Positions 8,605-17,244 of a DNA stretch of 64,000 bases are shown piece after piece. The stretch's first letter is position 1. The number at the start of each line of letters is the position of its first letter. Where the stretch lies: positions 1-64,000 of the forward strand of contig DATKSK010000054.1 of the NCBI GenBank assembly GCA_035531755.1. Reading direction: 5' to 3'. Source of the stretch: Acidimicrobiales bacterium (GTDB lineage Bacteria > Actinomycetota > Acidimicrobiia > Acidimicrobiales > UBA8190). Position numbers and translations under genes: made by a program. The notes beneath the pieces were generated by a model that saw only the letters and a list, made by a program, of their open reading frames with translations, did no database searches and was not told the DNA's origin.

Positions 8605-10356
8605 CTACTGGTAGCGGTCGAGGTGCTCGATGATGTCGGGGAAGACGTCGTGGGCGACGTCGCGGCCCACCAGCGCGTCGAGGTGCGCGTACTCCGGCAG
8701 GATCGTGAGCGAGTAGTTGTCAGGCCCGTTGTGCTCGGTGAGCCAGTGCAACGTCCGCTCGGTGCCCTCCGGGTGGAACACGTAGTTCTTCGCCCCTGCC
8801 ACGAAATGGATCGGGACGTCACGGAGCAGCTCCGGTCGCTGGAGGTACCGGTCGCGGCCGTGGGCGTCGACCGCCCTCCCCCGCTGCATCATCAGCCCAA
8901 GGTGCTCGAGGCAGCGGATGTTGGCGACGCCGAACATCTCCGGGAGCGCCTTGTGGGTCGGGTCGTCGAGCTGCGCATGCCGATGCGTCAACCCGAAGAT
9001 GGCGTTGATCCACCGGCACACCGGCAGCTCGCACGCCTCACCGCGCGGCAGGGGCACGGTGTGCAGCGCCAGGTCGAGCACGACGTTCCCGACCGTGCGC
9101 TCGGTGTCGGGGTGGAGCAGCTGCTGGTTCACGGCCTCGAGCAGGTTGCCGACGTGCACGTCCGCTTCGAGCACCTTGAGCGTCGACGTGACGGGGTGGA
9201 GGGAGAACTGGGAGCACACGGCGGAGCGGACCTTCCCCGCCATGCCGTTCTCGCCGTCGAGGAGGGCCATCAGCAGCGACACGGACCCGACGCAGTGGCC
9301 GAACACCTGCACGGTCGGGCGCCCCGTGACCCGGATGACCTCGTCCACCGCCCGGGGCCAGTCGGTGAAGGCGATGTCGTCCACGGTGAACTGGGTCTCG
9401 GCCGACGGCAGGTCGATCCCGGCCCGGTAGTCGAACAGCCACACGTCGTACCCGCCGTCGAGGAGGACCTCCACCAGGTTGGTGTGGATCATGGGGGTGA
9501 GCAACGACGTCGCCGACATGGCGAAGCCCGAGGCCAGCATCACCGGGCCCTTGTCCCCTCCCCGGTACCGGATCAGGCGCGAGCAGGCATCGGGGAGGTC
9601 TTCGGACTCGTGCCACCGTCCGGCGCGGTCGCACAGCAGGACGGTCTCGTCGTCGCCGGAGCGCCGGCGCGGCCGGGGACGCGGCGCGGGGGACCCCGGC
9701 GACGCCGGGAACCGGCCGAGCTCGTTCAGGGCGCCCCCGTAGAAGGGGAGGATCGAGCGGGCGAACAACACCACGAACTGGACGAGAAGGCGCTCGCGCG
9801 CGGCGCGGTCGACGTTCAGGACCTCGGCATGGGCGAGGAGGTGGTGCACGTCGGTGAGCCCGATGTGCATGACGCCGATGGCCCGCATCGCCCCCTCGTC
9901 GGGAGCGTCGCCCGCGTAGACGGTGACGTAGAGCGTGGTGGTGTGCTTCCACGCCGAGAGGATCGATCCGGGCCGGATGACCTTGTGGCCCTCGAGGAGG
10001 AACGCCTGCGGCTGCTCGGTGCGCGAGCGCAGCGTCATCCGGTAGCGCATCCAGTCGGTCTCGACCGCGTCGGGGTGCGGCTCCAACAGGATGAACGAGC
10101 CCTCGACGACGTCCATCGGGGTGGGGCACAGCATCGGGGCCAGGACCGTGCCCGTGAGTGTCGCCGGGGAGGCGGCGTCGCGGAGCAGCGCCGGGAGGTC
10201 CTCGTGCGTGATCGTGGTCTCGAATTGGATCGACGTCCCCCGGGCGCGTCCGGCTTCGTAGGCGGCCTCGTAGTCCAAGTCGCCCCCGTCCGTGCTGGCG
10301 AGGTAACCGGACATGCGCTCGTTGAACCGCAGCGCCGGAATGCTCGTCGGTGTCAC
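8605..10356 (-). CDS. Alpha/beta hydrolase with Cys-type nucleophile elbow and extra N-terminal domain
   Basis: 583 residues from the GTG at 10356, chosen for GGGAGGAA just upstream. The N-terminal ~200 residues (FETTITHEDLPALL, then ATLTGTVLAPML and TTTLYVTVYAG) match the central and substrate domain of GMC/cholesterol-oxidase-like proteins as I remember them. The C-terminal ~330 residues are an alpha/beta hydrolase with elbow GHCVGS, so Cys rather than Ser is the likely nucleophile, as in PHA synthases; a late His lies in PEYAHLDAL. The FAD-binding oxidoreductase part seen in longer relatives is absent. Possible role: sterol or lipid ester metabolism. Convergent with the SARP gene. Confidence 0.75.
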   Translation of the reverse strand: MTPTSIPALRFNERMSGYLASTDGGDLDYEAAYEAGRARGTSIQFETTITHEDLPALLRDAASPATLTGTVLAPMLCPTPMDVVEGSFILLEPHPDAVETDWMRYRMTLRSRTEQPQAFLLEGHKVIRPGSILSAWKHTTTLYVTVYAGDAPDEGAMRAIGVMHIGLTDVHHLLAHAEVLNVDRAARERLLVQFVVLFARSILPFYGGALNELGRFPASPGSPAPRPRPRRRSGDDETVLLCDRAGRWHESEDLPDACSRLIRYRGGDKGPVMLASGFAMSATSLLTPMIHTNLVEVLLDGGYDVWLFDYRAGIDLPSAETQFTVDDIAFTDWPRAVDEVIRVTGRPTVQVFGHCVGSVSLLMALLDGENGMAGKVRSAVCSQFSLHPVTSTLKVLEADVHVGNLLEAVNQQLLHPDTERTVGNVVLDLALHTVPLPRGEACELPVCRWINAIFGLTHRHAQLDDPTHKALPEMFGVANIRCLEHLGLMMQRGRAVDAHGRDRYLQRPELLRDVPIHFVAGAKNYVFHPEGTERTLHWLTEHNGPDNYSLTILPEYAHLDALVGRDVAHDVFPDIIEHLDRYQ

Positions 10357-10684
10357 CGTTCCTCCCGGTCGTCGATCACCGTGTCCGTGAATCCGCGGCC
10401 ACGTCGCCGCCGGTGCCGGCGCCCACGCCGACGGACAACGACGTCGAACCCGTCCACACGCCTCCTCGCGCGGCTCGTGCCCCGGCACGCTCCTGGTCGT
10501 TCCAGTGTCCGGGCGGCACTTGCACCCGGCTCACAGGCCGCTCACGCGGGCCGCCGGGCGCCACCGGGCAGGCGGGCCGGCGGGGCACCCCGGTGACCGG
10601 ACCCTCGGTCGGCCGCCCGACCTAGCCTGGGCCGTCGCCGCCCACGCCTGCCCCGACCCCTCGCCCTCCGAGACCGAGCCGCCG
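10357..10684. other. Divergent intergenic region
   Basis: About 330 bases between divergent genes. A TAGCCT hexamer at 10623-10628 on the plus strand could be the -10 box of the GNAT gene, leaving a leader of about 50 bases. No riboswitch-like or strongly palindromic structure was noticed. Confidence 0.4.
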
Positions 10685-11533
10685 ATGACGAGCCCAGAGT
10701 CCCCGTTCGAGCGGCTCGACGCCGACCGGGCCGACGCGGTGGTCGAGCTGTGCCGGCGCTGCCTCGACGACCCGCCGACGGCCGACGAGGTGCTCGCCGG
10801 CCTCTACAGCCCCGACCAACCGGTGGTGGTGCGCGGCGACCCCGACATCGGGATCGTGGCCGCCGTGCCGGCAGGTTCCCAGGGCTACATCCGGCTCCTC
10901 GGGGTCGACCCGGCGGCCCGGGGTCGGGGGCACGGGACGGCCCTGCTGCGGGCGGCGGAAGCCGACCTGGCCGCGCTGGGTGCCACCTCGGTGCAGGTGG
11001 GGGCCGACCCTCCCTACTACCTGTACCCGGGGGTCGAGACGTCGCAGACGGCGCTGCTGTGCCTGCTCGAGCGCCACGGCTACCAGCGTGTCGACTCGAT
11101 CGTCAACATGGAGGTGGACCTGCGGTCGCTCCCGCCCGACCCGGGTGGCCACGTGCTGGCGGGCGCGGGCGAGCGGGCCGAGGTGGGGGCGTGGTTGGAG
11201 GAACACTGGCCGAGCTGGAAGGCCGAGGCTCTGCGGGCACTCGAGCGGTCGACGCTCGTCATCAGCCGCGACGACCTCGGCATCGCCGCGTTCTGCGCCT
11301 ATGACGTCAACCGCGGCGGACTCCTCGGGCCGGTCGCCGTCCGGGGCGACCTGTGGGGGAAGGGCGTGGGCCGGCCCCTGATCGTCGGCGCCCTGCACCG
11401 CATGCGCCGGTCGGGGCGCTCGCGGGCCGAGGTGGCCTGGGTGGGCCCGCTCCGGCCCTACGTCCGGGTGGGGGCCAGGGTGAGCAGGGTCTTCTTCGTC
11501 CACCGGCGCGCCCTCGGTCGACAGGGGGCGTAG
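10685..11533 (+). CDS. Tandem GNAT N-acetyltransferase
   Basis: 282 residues from the ATG at 10685. Residues ~55-150 contain an acetyl-CoA-binding motif A, LLGVDPAARGRGHGTALL, of the GNAT fold. A second, more diverged GNAT-like half follows (AAFCAYDVNRGG, then GKGVGRPLIVGALHRM), so the layout is like mycothiol-synthase-type tandem GNAT proteins. Mycothiol synthase itself is not a safe call because the second half is degenerate and no mycothiol gene is near. Substrate unknown; an amine or amino acid is likely. The start has no strong ribosome site, and an upstream in-frame extension is Pro/Arg-rich and rejected. Confidence 0.75.
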   Translation: MTSPESPFERLDADRADAVVELCRRCLDDPPTADEVLAGLYSPDQPVVVRGDPDIGIVAAVPAGSQGYIRLLGVDPAARGRGHGTALLRAAEADLAALGATSVQVGADPPYYLYPGVETSQTALLCLLERHGYQRVDSIVNMEVDLRSLPPDPGGHVLAGAGERAEVGAWLEEHWPSWKAEALRALERSTLVISRDDLGIAAFCAYDVNRGGLLGPVAVRGDLWGKGVGRPLIVGALHRMRRSGRSRAEVAWVGPLRPYVRVGARVSRVFFVHRRALGRQGA

Positions 11534-11625
11534 TTGCCCGTCGCCGCAGGCTCCCCCTACCGTGACGGCGGCGGGCTCGCCGGGGCACCGGCCACCACGC
11601 CGGCATCGGGTGACGAGGGGGGTTG

Positions 11626-13542
11626 GTGGCGGACGCAGTGTCGTCGACGGCAACGGAGCACCCGCTCGCGCCCCTGACCGCCGCCGAGATCGACGCCGCC
11701 GTGGCCCTGGTGAGGGGGCACGCCGGCTTCGGCGACACGGCGCGGTTCGCGTACGTGGGCCTGGCCCCGCCGACGAAGGACGAGGTGCGCTCCTGGTCTC
11801 CGGCACAGCCGGTCGACCGCCGGGTGCGGCTCATGGTCGTGACGGGGCCCGAGGCGAACGTGGTCGAGGTGGTCGCTGCGCTCGCCACCGGCTCGCTGTC
11901 GGTGACCGAGGTCCCCGGGGTGCGCCCCGCACTGTTGTTCGAGGAGTCGTTCGCGGCCATCGTGGCGCTGCACGGGCACCCCGATTGGCAGGCCGCCATG
12001 CGCCGCCGGGGCATCGAGGACATGAGCACGGTGCAGATCGACCCGTGGCCGGCGGGGTCGTTCGGCGTGGCGCACGAAGAGGGGCGGCGGATCTGCCGCT
12101 GCCTCGCCTACGTCCGCGAGACCCCGGACGACAACGGGTACGCCCACCCCGTCGAGGGCGTGATCGGCTTCGTCGACATGGCTCGCGGCGAGGTGCTCGA
12201 GGTGGTCGACACCGGGGTGGTGCCCATCCCCGCCGAGAGCGGCAGCTACTACCCCGAGTCGGTGGGCCCCCTACGCGCCGACCTCAAGCCCATCGAGATC
12301 ACGCAGCCCGAGGGCCCGAGCTTCACGGTGGAAGGCGACCTCGTCCGGTGGCAGAAGTGGTCCCTCCGGGTGTCGATGGACGCCGTGGAGGGCCTCGTGC
12401 TGCACCAGGTGGGCTACGAGGACGACGGGCGGGTCCGGTCGATCCTGTTCCGGGCCTCGGTGAGCGAGATGGTCGTGCCCTACGGCGACCCCGGCCCCAT
12501 GCACGGATGGAAGAACGCCTTCGACGCCGGCGAGTGGGGCCTCGGGCGGATGGTGAACTCCCTCACCCTGGGGTGCGACTGCCTGGGGGTCATCCACTAC
12601 TTCGACGCCGTCTTCGCCACCGAGCGGGGCACGCCCTATGTCGTGAAGAACGCCGTCTGCATGCACGAGGAGGACTACGGCATCCTCTGGAAGCACAACG
12701 ACCCGCGCTCGGGCCGGACCGAGGTGCGGCGGTCGCGCCGGCTGGTGGTGAGCTCCATCGCCACCGTGGGCAACTACGACTACGGCTTCTTCTGGTACTT
12801 CTACCTCGACGGGACGATCCAGTTCGAGGTGAAGCTGACGGGCATCCTGTCGACCATGGCCGTGGTGCCGGGCGCCCACCCCCCGTTCGCCTCGATGGTG
12901 GCGCCGCAGCTCGCCGCCCCGTACCACCAGCACCTGTTCAACGTCCGGCTCGACGTTGACGTCGACGGCGCCACCAACTCGGTCTACGAGGTGGACTCGC
13001 GCCCCGTGCCGCCGGGACCGGAGAACCCCTGGGCGAACGCCTTCGCGCCGGTGGCGACCCTGCTCGCCACCGAGGCCGCGGCCCAACGCGTCGTGGAGCC
13101 GGCCGCCAGCCGCTACTGGAAGATCGTGAACCCGCAGTCCGAGAACCGGTTGGGCATCCCCGTCGCCTACAAGCTCCTCCCCGGGCCCACCCCCACCTTG
13201 CTGGCGGACGCGGGCTCGAGCGTGGCCCGACGCGCCGGGTTCGCCACCCGCAACCTGTGGGTGACGCCCTACGCGCCCGACGAGCGGCGCGCCGCGGGCG
13301 ACTATCCCAACCAGCACGCCGGGGGCGACGGCCTGCCCAAGTGGACGACGCAGGACCGGCCCGTGACCGAGCGCGACATCGTCGTCTGGTACTCCTTCGG
13401 CGTCACGCACGTGCCGCGGCCGGAGGACTGGCCGGTCATGCCGGTCGAGTACGCGGGCTTCCACCTCGTCCCCGTGGGGTTCTTCGACCGCAACCCCGCG
13501 CTCGACGTGCCGCCGCCGCCCGCCGCCTGCCACACGCCCTGA
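11626..13542 (+). CDS. Copper amine oxidase (primary-amine oxidase)
   Basis: 638 residues from GTG 11626, with GAGGGG a few bases upstream; an adjacent TTG at 11623 is possible. It oxidises primary amines to aldehydes with release of ammonia and hydrogen peroxide. The topaquinone motif N-Y-D-Y is at residues 383-386 (TVGNYDYGF), so Tyr384 is the cofactor precursor. Asp327 in HYFDAVF fits the catalytic base. Copper ligands are His434 and His436 (YHQH) and His595 (GVTHVPRPEDWPVMP). Length and motif order match the Arthrobacter/histamine-oxidase family. No signal peptide is visible, so a cytoplasmic enzyme for amine catabolism (tyramine, phenethylamine or histamine) is likely. Confidence 0.95.
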   Translation: MADAVSSTATEHPLAPLTAAEIDAAVALVRGHAGFGDTARFAYVGLAPPTKDEVRSWSPAQPVDRRVRLMVVTGPEANVVEVVAALATGSLSVTEVPGVRPALLFEESFAAIVALHGHPDWQAAMRRRGIEDMSTVQIDPWPAGSFGVAHEEGRRICRCLAYVRETPDDNGYAHPVEGVIGFVDMARGEVLEVVDTGVVPIPAESGSYYPESVGPLRADLKPIEITQPEGPSFTVEGDLVRWQKWSLRVSMDAVEGLVLHQVGYEDDGRVRSILFRASVSEMVVPYGDPGPMHGWKNAFDAGEWGLGRMVNSLTLGCDCLGVIHYFDAVFATERGTPYVVKNAVCMHEEDYGILWKHNDPRSGRTEVRRSRRLVVSSIATVGNYDYGFFWYFYLDGTIQFEVKLTGILSTMAVVPGAHPPFASMVAPQLAAPYHQHLFNVRLDVDVDGATNSVYEVDSRPVPPGPENPWANAFAPVATLLATEAAAQRVVEPAASRYWKIVNPQSENRLGIPVAYKLLPGPTPTLLADAGSSVARRAGFATRNLWVTPYAPDERRAAGDYPNQHAGGDGLPKWTTQDRPVTERDIVVWYSFGVTHVPRPEDWPVMPVEYAGFHLVPVGFFDRNPALDVPPPPAACHTP

Positions 13543-13651
13543 GCCGTCGGGGCGCGGGCAGGCTCGAGCCACGCGGCGCAGCCCGCGGTGAGCAGAACCA
13601 GGCCTCCACGAACGGAGCGGCCCCACCGACGGATCATCGCCCCGGATCTGT

Positions 13652-14575
13652 TCAGGGCACGCCCTGGCCGGCGCGGCGCGCCTCGATGCGGCCGTCGACC
13701 CACGTCGCCACGGCGGCCACGACGGCGGTCGCCGTGGCCCGCAACGCGGCGAGGTCGAGTGTGAGGTCGCGGACCTGCCCGCTCTGCGGCCACAGCCCGA
13801 CGACCCGGCCCGGTGACGCCGGCGCGTCGCGGACCAGGGCGGCGACCAACCCGGGATAGCCCAGCTCGACGCGCCAGTCGTCCGGGCACCGCCCCGTCCC
13901 CACCACGAACAGCGCCGAGCGCCGGTCGATGGCGACACGCACGTCGGCGCGTCCTTTCAGGGTGAGCTGGCGGCCGCCGGGACACTGCCACCAGTCGTCG
14001 CGCCCACCGATCACCGGAGGTCGGGAGATACGCGTCCACTCGAGGGCGGTGAGCAGCTGGGTCGCCCACCCCGTGGCCTCGGCGCGCACGACAGCCCGGG
14101 CGCCGGTGGGCAGCCCCGCGTACCACGACGCCCACCACGGCGCCGCCGTGGCGTCCGAGCCGGGCGCGCCGCGGGCGTCCTCGACGCCGGCCGCCAGGAC
14201 TTCGGCGACGGCGACGGCCGGGTGCGGCGCCAGGCCGCGGACGCACCGGTGCACGGCGGCGATGCCCACGGCGCGCCGGCAGGTGCGCGGCGAGGGCGTG
14301 AAGGAGTCGTCGGTCGACATGCAGCGTTCGGGGTGGCGGTGCGCCACCCGCATCTTGAAGGCGTCCATCTGCAGGCGCTCGCCGGCAGGAAGATCGGCGA
14401 TCACGGCCTGCAGGTCACGGCCGAGGGTGTCGCGCAGGCCCACCAGCTCGCTCGGCGAGATGACGTCCGCCGGCGGTGCCAGCAGCGCGTCGGTCAGCGT
14501 CACCGATCGCGGCACGGTCAACGCCGACCCGCCCGCGGTCGGGGCCGGGGCCGCCGCCGGGGCGGCCCGGCTCAC
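13652..14575 (-). CDS. Unknown protein, probable catalytically dead PD-(D/E)XK fold, coupled to a nuclease
   Basis: 307 residues; its GTG overlaps the TGA of the upstream nuclease gene. No family is recognised from the N-terminal half (Cys in SPRTCRRAVGIAAVHRC). The C-terminal half follows the order of a PD-(D/E)XK core: GRADVRVA where active enzymes have GxxDLVL, then ALFVVGTG where they have VVELKxG, then a helix LGYPGLVAALV where they have the LHVYALLL helix. The Asp is kept but Glu and Lys are replaced by Val and Gly, so it should not cut DNA. It probably acts as a partner or regulatory subunit of the neighbouring nuclease. The fold assignment is by eye and needs structural comparison. 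Confidence 0.6.
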   Translation of the reverse strand: MSRAAPAAAPAPTAGGSALTVPRSVTLTDALLAPPADVISPSELVGLRDTLGRDLQAVIADLPAGERLQMDAFKMRVAHRHPERCMSTDDSFTPSPRTCRRAVGIAAVHRCVRGLAPHPAVAVAEVLAAGVEDARGAPGSDATAAPWWASWYAGLPTGARAVVRAEATGWATQLLTALEWTRISRPPVIGGRDDWWQCPGGRQLTLKGRADVRVAIDRRSALFVVGTGRCPDDWRVELGYPGLVAALVRDAPASPGRVVGLWPQSGQVRDLTLDLAALRATATAVVAAVATWVDGRIEARRAGQGVP

Positions 14576-15684
14576 GGCCGCCCCCGGCGGCGGTGCCCTC
14601 CGGCATCCCCCGGCGCGGTGGTGGCCGTCGGCGTGGTGGCGGCCGTCGGCGTGGTGGCGGCCGTCGGCGTGGTGGCGGCCGAGCGCTCGCCGGCGAGGTC
14701 GGCGTCGGGATCGCCGGGATCGTCGGGATCGTCGGGATCGTCGTCGGCGCGCGCCGCGGCGGTGCGGGGGACGTCCGTGCCGGCGCGCTCCTGGCCCGGC
14801 GCGCACCCGGGCAGGCCCACGCACCACGCGCACAGGGGGTTCGGTGCGCGCGCCGGCTCGGCGCCGGTCGCCAGGCGGCAGAGTCGCCCCGTGCCCGCCA
14901 GGACGCGCTGCAGCGCGCCGACGAGGGCGTCCTCGCCCACGGGCTCGACGTCGAGCTCGCCCGTGGCGCTGTAGTAGGTGGCGATCCGGAACGGCGGCGC
15001 GCCGCTGCGCAACGTCTCCAACAGCGCGTAGACGTGGAGGTCGCCGCGGTGCTCGACACGCCGGCGACCGGACTTGAGCTCGACGACGCACACCGACGAC
15101 CGCTCGTGCGCGGGGCCGCCGAGCACCAGGTCCACGACGCCGGCGAGGACGACGCGGCCCCCGCACAACGGCACCTCGAGACGCTCCTGGGTCCGCGCCA
15201 GCCAGGCGGGGCTCGGGACCGGCCACCGCTCGGCGATCCCGGCGGCCTGCGCCGCCACCTCGGCCACCAACCGCCGCCGGCCGTCGTCGGGCAGGGCGTC
15301 GACGAAGGCGACGACACCGTCCCCGTCGCCGTCCACCCCGAGGGCGGCCACGGCGTCGGCCCACGGATCGTCGATCACGCCGATCGTGACCCACTGCCGG
15401 AAGAGGGCGTCGACGAGGCTGCCCCGTGCGAGCTCGAGGGTCACCACCCGCGGCGCGGCGCGGTTCGCGGCCAGATGGGCCTCGCACGCCAGCACCTGGT
15501 TGAGCGACTCCTTGCTGACCCGGACGGGGTCCCGGTCGGTCGGCAGCCGGCCCACGGCCTGCGCCAGCCCGTCCTCGAGCCAGTCACGCAACCCGCCGGC
15601 CAACCCGGGGTCCACCACCGGCCGCTTCTGGGCGTCCCCCCGCAGGCGCCGGAGCAGCGACGCGCCGTCCGGCGCCGCCGTCAC
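14572..15684 (-). CDS. PD-(D/E)XK (RecB/Cas4/AddB-like) nuclease with probable Fe-S cluster
   Basis: 370 residues from GTG 15684. Active-site elements are GVVDLVLGG (metal-binding Asp) and VVELKSG (E-x-K), followed by the YALLETL helix. One Cys sits in an N-terminal SKESLNQVLACEAHL motif and three more in LCAWCVGLPGC near the end, the spacing used by AddB/Cas4 nucleases to bind a 4Fe-4S cluster. This implies a DNA exonuclease or helicase-associated nuclease in repair or defence. No helicase gene is nearby. The last ~60 residues are low complexity, with Asp/Pro repeats and an 18-base repeat giving TTPTAA units. Further upstream GTG/ATG codons exist; the chosen one has GAGGAG 11 bases upstream. 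Confidence 0.78.
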   Translation of the reverse strand: MTAAPDGASLLRRLRGDAQKRPVVDPGLAGGLRDWLEDGLAQAVGRLPTDRDPVRVSKESLNQVLACEAHLAANRAAPRVVTLELARGSLVDALFRQWVTIGVIDDPWADAVAALGVDGDGDGVVAFVDALPDDGRRRLVAEVAAQAAGIAERWPVPSPAWLARTQERLEVPLCGGRVVLAGVVDLVLGGPAHERSSVCVVELKSGRRRVEHRGDLHVYALLETLRSGAPPFRIATYYSATGELDVEPVGEDALVGALQRVLAGTGRLCRLATGAEPARAPNPLCAWCVGLPGCAPGQERAGTDVPRTAAARADDDPDDPDDPGDPDADLAGERSAATTPTAATTPTAATTPTATTAPGDAGGHRRRGRP

Positions 15685-15823
15685 CGCTGATCGGGCTCCT
15701 CGGGGCACGCGCCCCAGGATGCCCGACGGGTGTGTCGAGGCCCCGGACCCGCCGGCCAGGTCCTCGACCCGCCCCGAGGCGAAAAACGGGCGCGAGCCCT
15801 GGGAAGAGCCGACAGGGCGCCGG

Positions 15824-15829
15824 TAACCT
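15824..15829 (+). promoter_or_regulatory. -10 box TAACCT ahead of the patatin unit
   Basis: TAACCT precedes the ATG at 15839 by 9 bases with no ribosome-binding site, suggesting a leaderless transcript that begins with a short open frame. Confidence 0.4.
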
Positions 15830-15838
15830 TGGGTCCTC

Positions 15839-15904
15839 ATGGACGTCATCGGCGTGGAGGCACCTGCGGACGCCACCGGCGCCACGCCGGGGGCCCCGGC
15901 GTGA
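15839..15904 (+). CDS. Possible 21-residue leader peptide
   Basis: A 21-codon frame beginning MDVIGVEAPAD and ending with TGA inside the GTGA that starts the next small gene. It directly follows a -10-like box, so ribosomes loading on a leaderless mRNA would translate it first and re-initiate on the downstream GTG. The peptide is Ala/Pro/Gly-rich with no recognisable function; its role may be only translational coupling. Evidence is position and overlap, not similarity. Confidence 0.35.
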   Translation: MDVIGVEAPADATGATPGAPA

Positions 15905-16101
15905 GCACCGCCTTCGCCGTGGTGTTCGGGGTCTTCGTGGCCCTGATCCTGGGCCTGTCGGTGGTGTCGGTGCGCTGGGCGGTACGGCGCGACCGCGTGG
16001 CCCGGGCGGCCCGGGCGGCCCAGGCCCCGCCGCCGCCCCCGGACGGCGCCTCGCCCGTCACCGGCTCGGCGCCGGTCGGCACGCCCGGGACCGGCCCGTG
16101 A
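15901..16101 (+). CDS. Small single-span membrane protein
   Basis: 66 residues. One transmembrane helix (about residues 3-23, AVVFGVFVALILGLSVVSV) is followed by a basic RWAVRRDR stretch and a Pro/Gly-rich tail, so the C-terminus should be cytoplasmic. Its TGA overlaps the GTG of the patatin gene and its own GTG overlaps the stop of a short upstream frame, making a tightly coupled unit. It may anchor or regulate the phospholipase at the membrane; this is inference from gene position only. Confidence 0.6.
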   Translation: MSTAFAVVFGVFVALILGLSVVSVRWAVRRDRVARAARAAQAPPPPPDGASPVTGSAPVGTPGTGP

Positions 16102-17147
16102 CGGTGCCCACGCCTCCCGCGACCCCCCGGGGGCCGCAGGGCCGGCCCGTCCTCCCCGGCGGCGTGTTCATGGGCCCCGGGACCACACGCCGCGTGGCGG
16201 GCACCGGCGCCTCGCGGCGGTGGCTCAGCCGCTACCGCCGCCTGCGGGCGCCGCGTCGGAAGGTCCGCACCGCCTTCGTCTTCGCCGGCGGGGGCTCGCG
16301 GGGCTCGGCGCAGGTCGGCATGCTCCAGGCCCTCCTGGACCGGGGGATCACCGCCGACGTGGTGTACGGAGCGTCGGTGGGGGCCATCAACGCCGCCGGG
16401 TTCTGCGGTGAGCCCACGACGGCGGGCGTCGACCGCATGGTGGAGCGCTGGCGCCAGATCACCCGCGAGGACGTGTTCCCCCAGGGCCGCTTCCCGACGC
16501 CGTGGCGGTTCTTCCAGCAGCGCGAGGCCGTCCACCCCAACGACGGGGTCCGCGCCATCATCGACTCCGGGCTCACCTTCGAGCGCCTCGAACAGAGCCC
16601 CATCCCCCTGGAGGTGGTGGCCACCTCCCTCACCGACGGGCGGACGCAGTGGTTCACCGAGGGCTCCGCGGCGGAGCGCATCCTCGCCTCCACCGCCCTG
16701 CCCGCCCTGCTCCCGCCGGTGGAGGTGGACGGCGAGGCCTTCATCGACGGCGGCGTGGTCGACAACGTGCCCATCGGGCGGGCCATCGCCCAGGGCGCCG
16801 AGCGCATCTTCGTCCTGCTGTGCGGCCCGCTGCACTACACGCCGCACCGCTACCGCCGCCCCGTCGAAGCCGTGCTGACGGCGTTCTTCATCGCCGTGCA
16901 CGCCAAATTCGCCCGCGAGCTCGAGCGCCTACCGGAGGGCGTCGAGGTCGTCGTGTTCACCGTCGACAGCGAGCCGGTGTCGCGCTACGACGACTTCTCG
17001 GCCACCGACACCCTGATCGCCGCCGGCCGGGCCAACGCCGACATCGTCCTCGACTTCTGGGAGCGCGGCGGCGTGGGCGACACCTTCCGGCCCGCCCCCG
17101 CCCCCGTGGACACCGAGGCACCCGCGTCGGAGGGCGAGGCGGTCTAG
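16098..17147 (+). CDS. Patatin-like phospholipase (RssA/YchK family)
   Basis: 349 residues. The Ser/Asp dyad of patatins is clear: oxyanion loop FAGGGSRGSAQVG near residue 60, nucleophile elbow GASVGAIN, and DGG in AFIDGGVVDNVPI. It should hydrolyse acyl chains of phospholipids at the cytoplasmic face. The N-terminal ~55 residues are basic and disordered, without a signal peptide. Its GTG overlaps the stop of the small membrane protein, pointing to joint function. Length is slightly above bacterial RssA-type proteins (~300) because of the N-terminal extension. Confidence 0.9.
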   Translation: MTVPTPPATPRGPQGRPVLPGGVFMGPGTTRRVAGTGASRRWLSRYRRLRAPRRKVRTAFVFAGGGSRGSAQVGMLQALLDRGITADVVYGASVGAINAAGFCGEPTTAGVDRMVERWRQITREDVFPQGRFPTPWRFFQQREAVHPNDGVRAIIDSGLTFERLEQSPIPLEVVATSLTDGRTQWFTEGSAAERILASTALPALLPPVEVDGEAFIDGGVVDNVPIGRAIAQGAERIFVLLCGPLHYTPHRYRRPVEAVLTAFFIAVHAKFARELERLPEGVEVVVFTVDSEPVSRYDDFSATDTLIAAGRANADIVLDFWERGGVGDTFRPAPAPVDTEAPASEGEAV

Positions 17148-17244
17148 CGGCCGGCTCGGAAGCGGCCCCGGGGCATCGGGGCCACCGGGCCCGCGCACGA
17201 CGCGCACCGCCGAGGCCAGCCCCGGGAACCGGCGACGGCACGAC

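Noticed and set aside
10505-10684. Upstream extension of the GNAT protein
   Set aside because: Extra residues are Pro/Arg/Gly-rich, unlike the family, and a -10-like box at 10623 lies within them.
12271-13938. 555-codon minus-strand frame opposite the copper amine oxidase
   Set aside because: Val/Asp/Gly/His-rich antisense shadow of a gene with clear catalytic motifs; the high GC keeps many antisense frames open.
14620-14740. Repeat clusters considered as CRISPR-like arrays (also at 19173, 41453, 45296, 46411)
   Set aside because: Units are 9-25 bases and contiguous, without unique spacers or cas genes; they are simple tandem repeats.
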